Part shown: positions 62,265 through 64,000 of the stretch, in pieces
Layout: every line of letters starts with the position of its first letter
Position numbering within the stretch: the first letter of the stretch is position 1
From: JBASEY01 sp049652745
Lineage (GTDB): Bacteria; CSSED10-310
DNA length: 64,000 bases
NCBI GenBank assembly: GCA_049652745.1
Contig: JBASEY010000017.1
Location: 124,001 to 188,000 of the forward strand
Direction of reading: 5' to 3'
The notes under the pieces: model-generated
Databases searched by the model: none
Seen by the model: the letters and a program-made list of their open reading frames with translations, nothing else
What the model was told of the DNA's origin: nothing
Translations under genes and position numbers: made by a program

Positions 62265-64000
62265 ATGAGCCAATATGAAAGTTCGATGATTCGTAATATT
62301 GCATTTGCCGGTCATGGAGACGTTGGTAAAACGTCGGTAGTCTCTTCCGTTTTATTCACTTCGGGAGCTATAAAGAGACATTTGAAAGTCGATGAAGGGA
62401 ATACCGTGACGGATTATGATGATGATGAGATCAGCAGAAAGATTTCAATCAACTCATCTCTTTGTTTTACACAGGTGAAAAAACACAAAATCAACATTCT
62501 CGATACTCCCGGATATAGTGATTTCATATGTGACGCTTATCCTGCTTTGGCAAGTGTCGACAGTGTCTTTTTCGTCACAGGCGGCGGTTTGGGCGACGAA
62601 TTCAACCTTGAGCGCCTTTGGGAAGCAGAAGATATTCTTCCACGTTCGCGCTGCTTTATCATCAACAAGCTGGACAAAGAAAATACATCTTTTGAAACCG
62701 CTTTGGATACCATTCGTCAATTGAGCTCAAAAGCTATTCCTATCGCTCTTCCTATTGGGAAAGAGGCAGATTTCAAAGGCATAGTCGATCTTCTGGAAAA
62801 TCGTGGCCTTCAATTTGATACGGCGACAGGCAAATCCAGAAACGCTGATATTCCTGCCAATATGGCAGACCAAGTTGCACAGGCTCGGCTGGAGTTGATC
62901 GAAGCGATTGCCGAGGCTGATGATGCATTGTTGGAGAAGTATCTTGAAGGAGAAGATTTCACACAGGATGAAATTCGGTCTTTGTTGAAGAAAGCAGTGT
63001 TGGAAGGGCTCATTTTTCCGGTAATGCCGATGTCGGCCAATTTCAATATTGGAACGCAGTTTTTATTGGATGTTATCGTAGATACTTTTCCCAGCCCTCT
63101 CGATGTTCCGCCTAAAAAAGTCGATTCGACGGAATTGCTCTGCAAACCTGATGGTCCAACGATTGGTCAGGTTTTCAAGACCATCGTCGATCCTTTTTCT
63201 GGAAAGCTGTCGGTTTTCAGGCTTTATTCCGGTACATTGAAAGCCGATCAAACAGTGGTCAATGTTTCGAAAAGAGAAACGGAAAAAATCACGGGTGTTT
63301 GGCATCTTCAAGGTAGGAGCCAGGAGCAGGCATCAGCAATAACCGCCGGTGACATTGGGGTCATTATCAAAGCTAAAAGTGTTAAAACTGGTGACACTCT
63401 AGCCGGTTCAGATGTAAAATATGAAATCAAGCCGGTTCACTATCCTGCACCATTGATTTCATACGCTTTTACACCAACATCCAAACCGGATGAAGAGAAA
63501 ATTTCGTCTGCTTTGACACGCTTGGCAGAAGAAGATCCGACGCTTCGCTACGACCGAAATATGGAAACCAATGAGCTGATCGTGTCGGGTATGGGTCAAC
63601 TTCATATCGATGTCACTCATGACCGATTGAAACGCAAATTCGGTGTCCAAGCCACGGTTACTCAGCCAAAAATTCCCTACAAAGAAACTGTCAAAGGCAC
63701 AGCAGATGTTCGATATCGACATAAAAAACAATCAGGAGGAGCAGGCCAGTTTGGTGAAGTTGCCATTAGGCTCATGCCCCTGCCTCCAGGTGAAGAAGCG
63801 TTGGAAGGATTGAGGTTTGAAGATCATGTTGTTGGTGGAGTCATTCCAAACACCTATATCCCCAGCGTTGAAAAAGGTATACGAACGACTATGCAGCAAG
63901 GTATTTTGGCTGGTTACCGTGTGACCAACATTAAAACAGAGCTGTATGATGGGAAATCGCACCCGGTCGATTCAAAGGACATCGCCTTCCAGATCGCTGG
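62265..64000 (+). CDS. EF-G-like translation GTPase (partial, leaves at right edge)
   Basis: 578 codons are visible. G1 is GHGDVGKTS at about 15-23, G3 DTPGYSD near 87 and G4 NKLD near 144. EF-G-type domains II and III, SGMGQLHIDVT and GGVIPNTYIPSVEKGI (domain IV/V) follow. Bacterial EF-G has GHVDAGKTT, so this belongs to the EF-G-like paralogue group (EF-G-2 type) with unknown role. ATG at 62265 has GAGG about five bases before it. The C-terminus is outside the window. Confidence 0.9.
   Translation, partial: MSQYESSMIRNIAFAGHGDVGKTSVVSSVLFTSGAIKRHLKVDEGNTVTDYDDDEISRKISINSSLCFTQVKKHKINILDTPGYSDFICDAYPALASVDSVFFVTGGGLGDEFNLERLWEAEDILPRSRCFIINKLDKENTSFETALDTIRQLSSKAIPIALPIGKEADFKGIVDLLENRGLQFDTATGKSRNADIPANMADQVAQARLELIEAIAEADDALLEKYLEGEDFTQDEIRSLLKKAVLEGLIFPVMPMSANFNIGTQFLLDVIVDTFPSPLDVPPKKVDSTELLCKPDGPTIGQVFKTIVDPFSGKLSVFRLYSGTLKADQTVVNVSKRETEKITGVWHLQGRSQEQASAITAGDIGVIIKAKSVKTGDTLAGSDVKYEIKPVHYPAPLISYAFTPTSKPDEEKISSALTRLAEEDPTLRYDRNMETNELIVSGMGQLHIDVTHDRLKRKFGVQATVTQPKIPYKETVKGTADVRYRHKKQSGGAGQFGEVAIRLMPLPPGEEALEGLRFEDHVVGGVIPNTYIPSVEKGIRTTMQQGILAGYRVTNIKTELYDGKSHPVDSKDIAFQIA

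Noticed and set aside
1..64000. tRNA genes, CRISPR arrays, insertion sequences, phage genes
   Set aside because: None was found on reading; no repeat array, no transposase-like frame and no cloverleaf-like gene in the gaps.

Overview
The window comes from a diderm (Gram-negative-type) bacterium with moderate GC content and very compact gene packing. Outer-membrane functions are unmistakable: lpxA, lpxD, skp, bamA, lnt, lolCD, lptE and an ABC-type O-antigen exporter. 2-oxoglutarate:ferredoxin oxidoreductase (korDABC), an ADP/GDP-type succinyl-CoA synthetase (sucCD), a ferredoxin-like DUF362 protein and a multihaem c-type lipoprotein point to an anaerobe or facultative anaerobe. DUF4388, paired ArsA-like ATPases, HspR and the leuS-lptE junction fit a Desulfobacterota-like (former Deltaproteobacteria) lineage, but this placement is inferred from gene content and is only moderately secure. 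I see no tRNA, rRNA, CRISPR array, insertion sequence or phage gene. No stretch without a gene exceeds 300 bases; the longest is about 258 bases (62007-62264).

Layout. 1-3.3 kb: the end of a spermidine-synthase-like membrane protein, murF, then tmk-PSP1 on the minus strand. 3.5-13.3 kb: lon on the plus strand, meeting tail to tail a minus-strand run of TPR/zinc-ribbon protein, DUF4388/pseudopilin-like protein, SPFH protein, YjbQ, HspR, sigma-70 factor and PfkB kinase. 13.4-21.8 kb: a surface-glycan block (methyltransferase, fused GT4-GT2 protein, its GT4 paralogue, a membrane glycosyltransferase with TPRs) and a secreted phospholipase-D-like protein. 21.8-26.8 kb: korDABC and sucCD on the minus strand. 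26.9-30.4 kb: two ArsA-like ATPases and a Mur-ligase-family enzyme. 30.4-35.4 kb: a peptidase-MA/PD40/Omp85-barrel fusion with two lipoproteins, and a divergent GspN/AsmA-like protein.

35.4-48.2 kb is a long minus-strand envelope cluster: a small NifU-type protein, tetrahaem lipoprotein, lnt, prfB (with a classic +1 frameshift site), lolC, lolD, clpC, bamA, skp, lpxD, lpxA. 48.4-50.6 kb has a small secreted protein and a polytopic sugar-transferase-like protein on the plus strand. 50.6-57.6 kb is a second envelope operon: leuS, lptE, wzm, wzt, a coiled-coil protein, a PqqD-like small protein and a GT4. 57.7-62.0 kb holds dtd, a DUF362 protein, xseA, xseB and a flippase-like membrane protein. 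An EF-G-like GTPase gene runs off the right edge.

The window therefore mixes housekeeping with lipid A, lipoprotein and beta-barrel assembly and with glycan export. The least explained parts are the ArsA-like pair whose subunits have lost complementary motifs, the metallopeptidase/propeller/barrel fusion, the DUF4388 protein with a pseudopilin-like end, and the small genes between wzt and its neighbouring glycosyltransferase. Many start codons were reassigned from the longest reading frame on the basis of Shine-Dalgarno (SD) spacing and gene overlaps. Promoter and terminator calls are by eye and weak unless stated.
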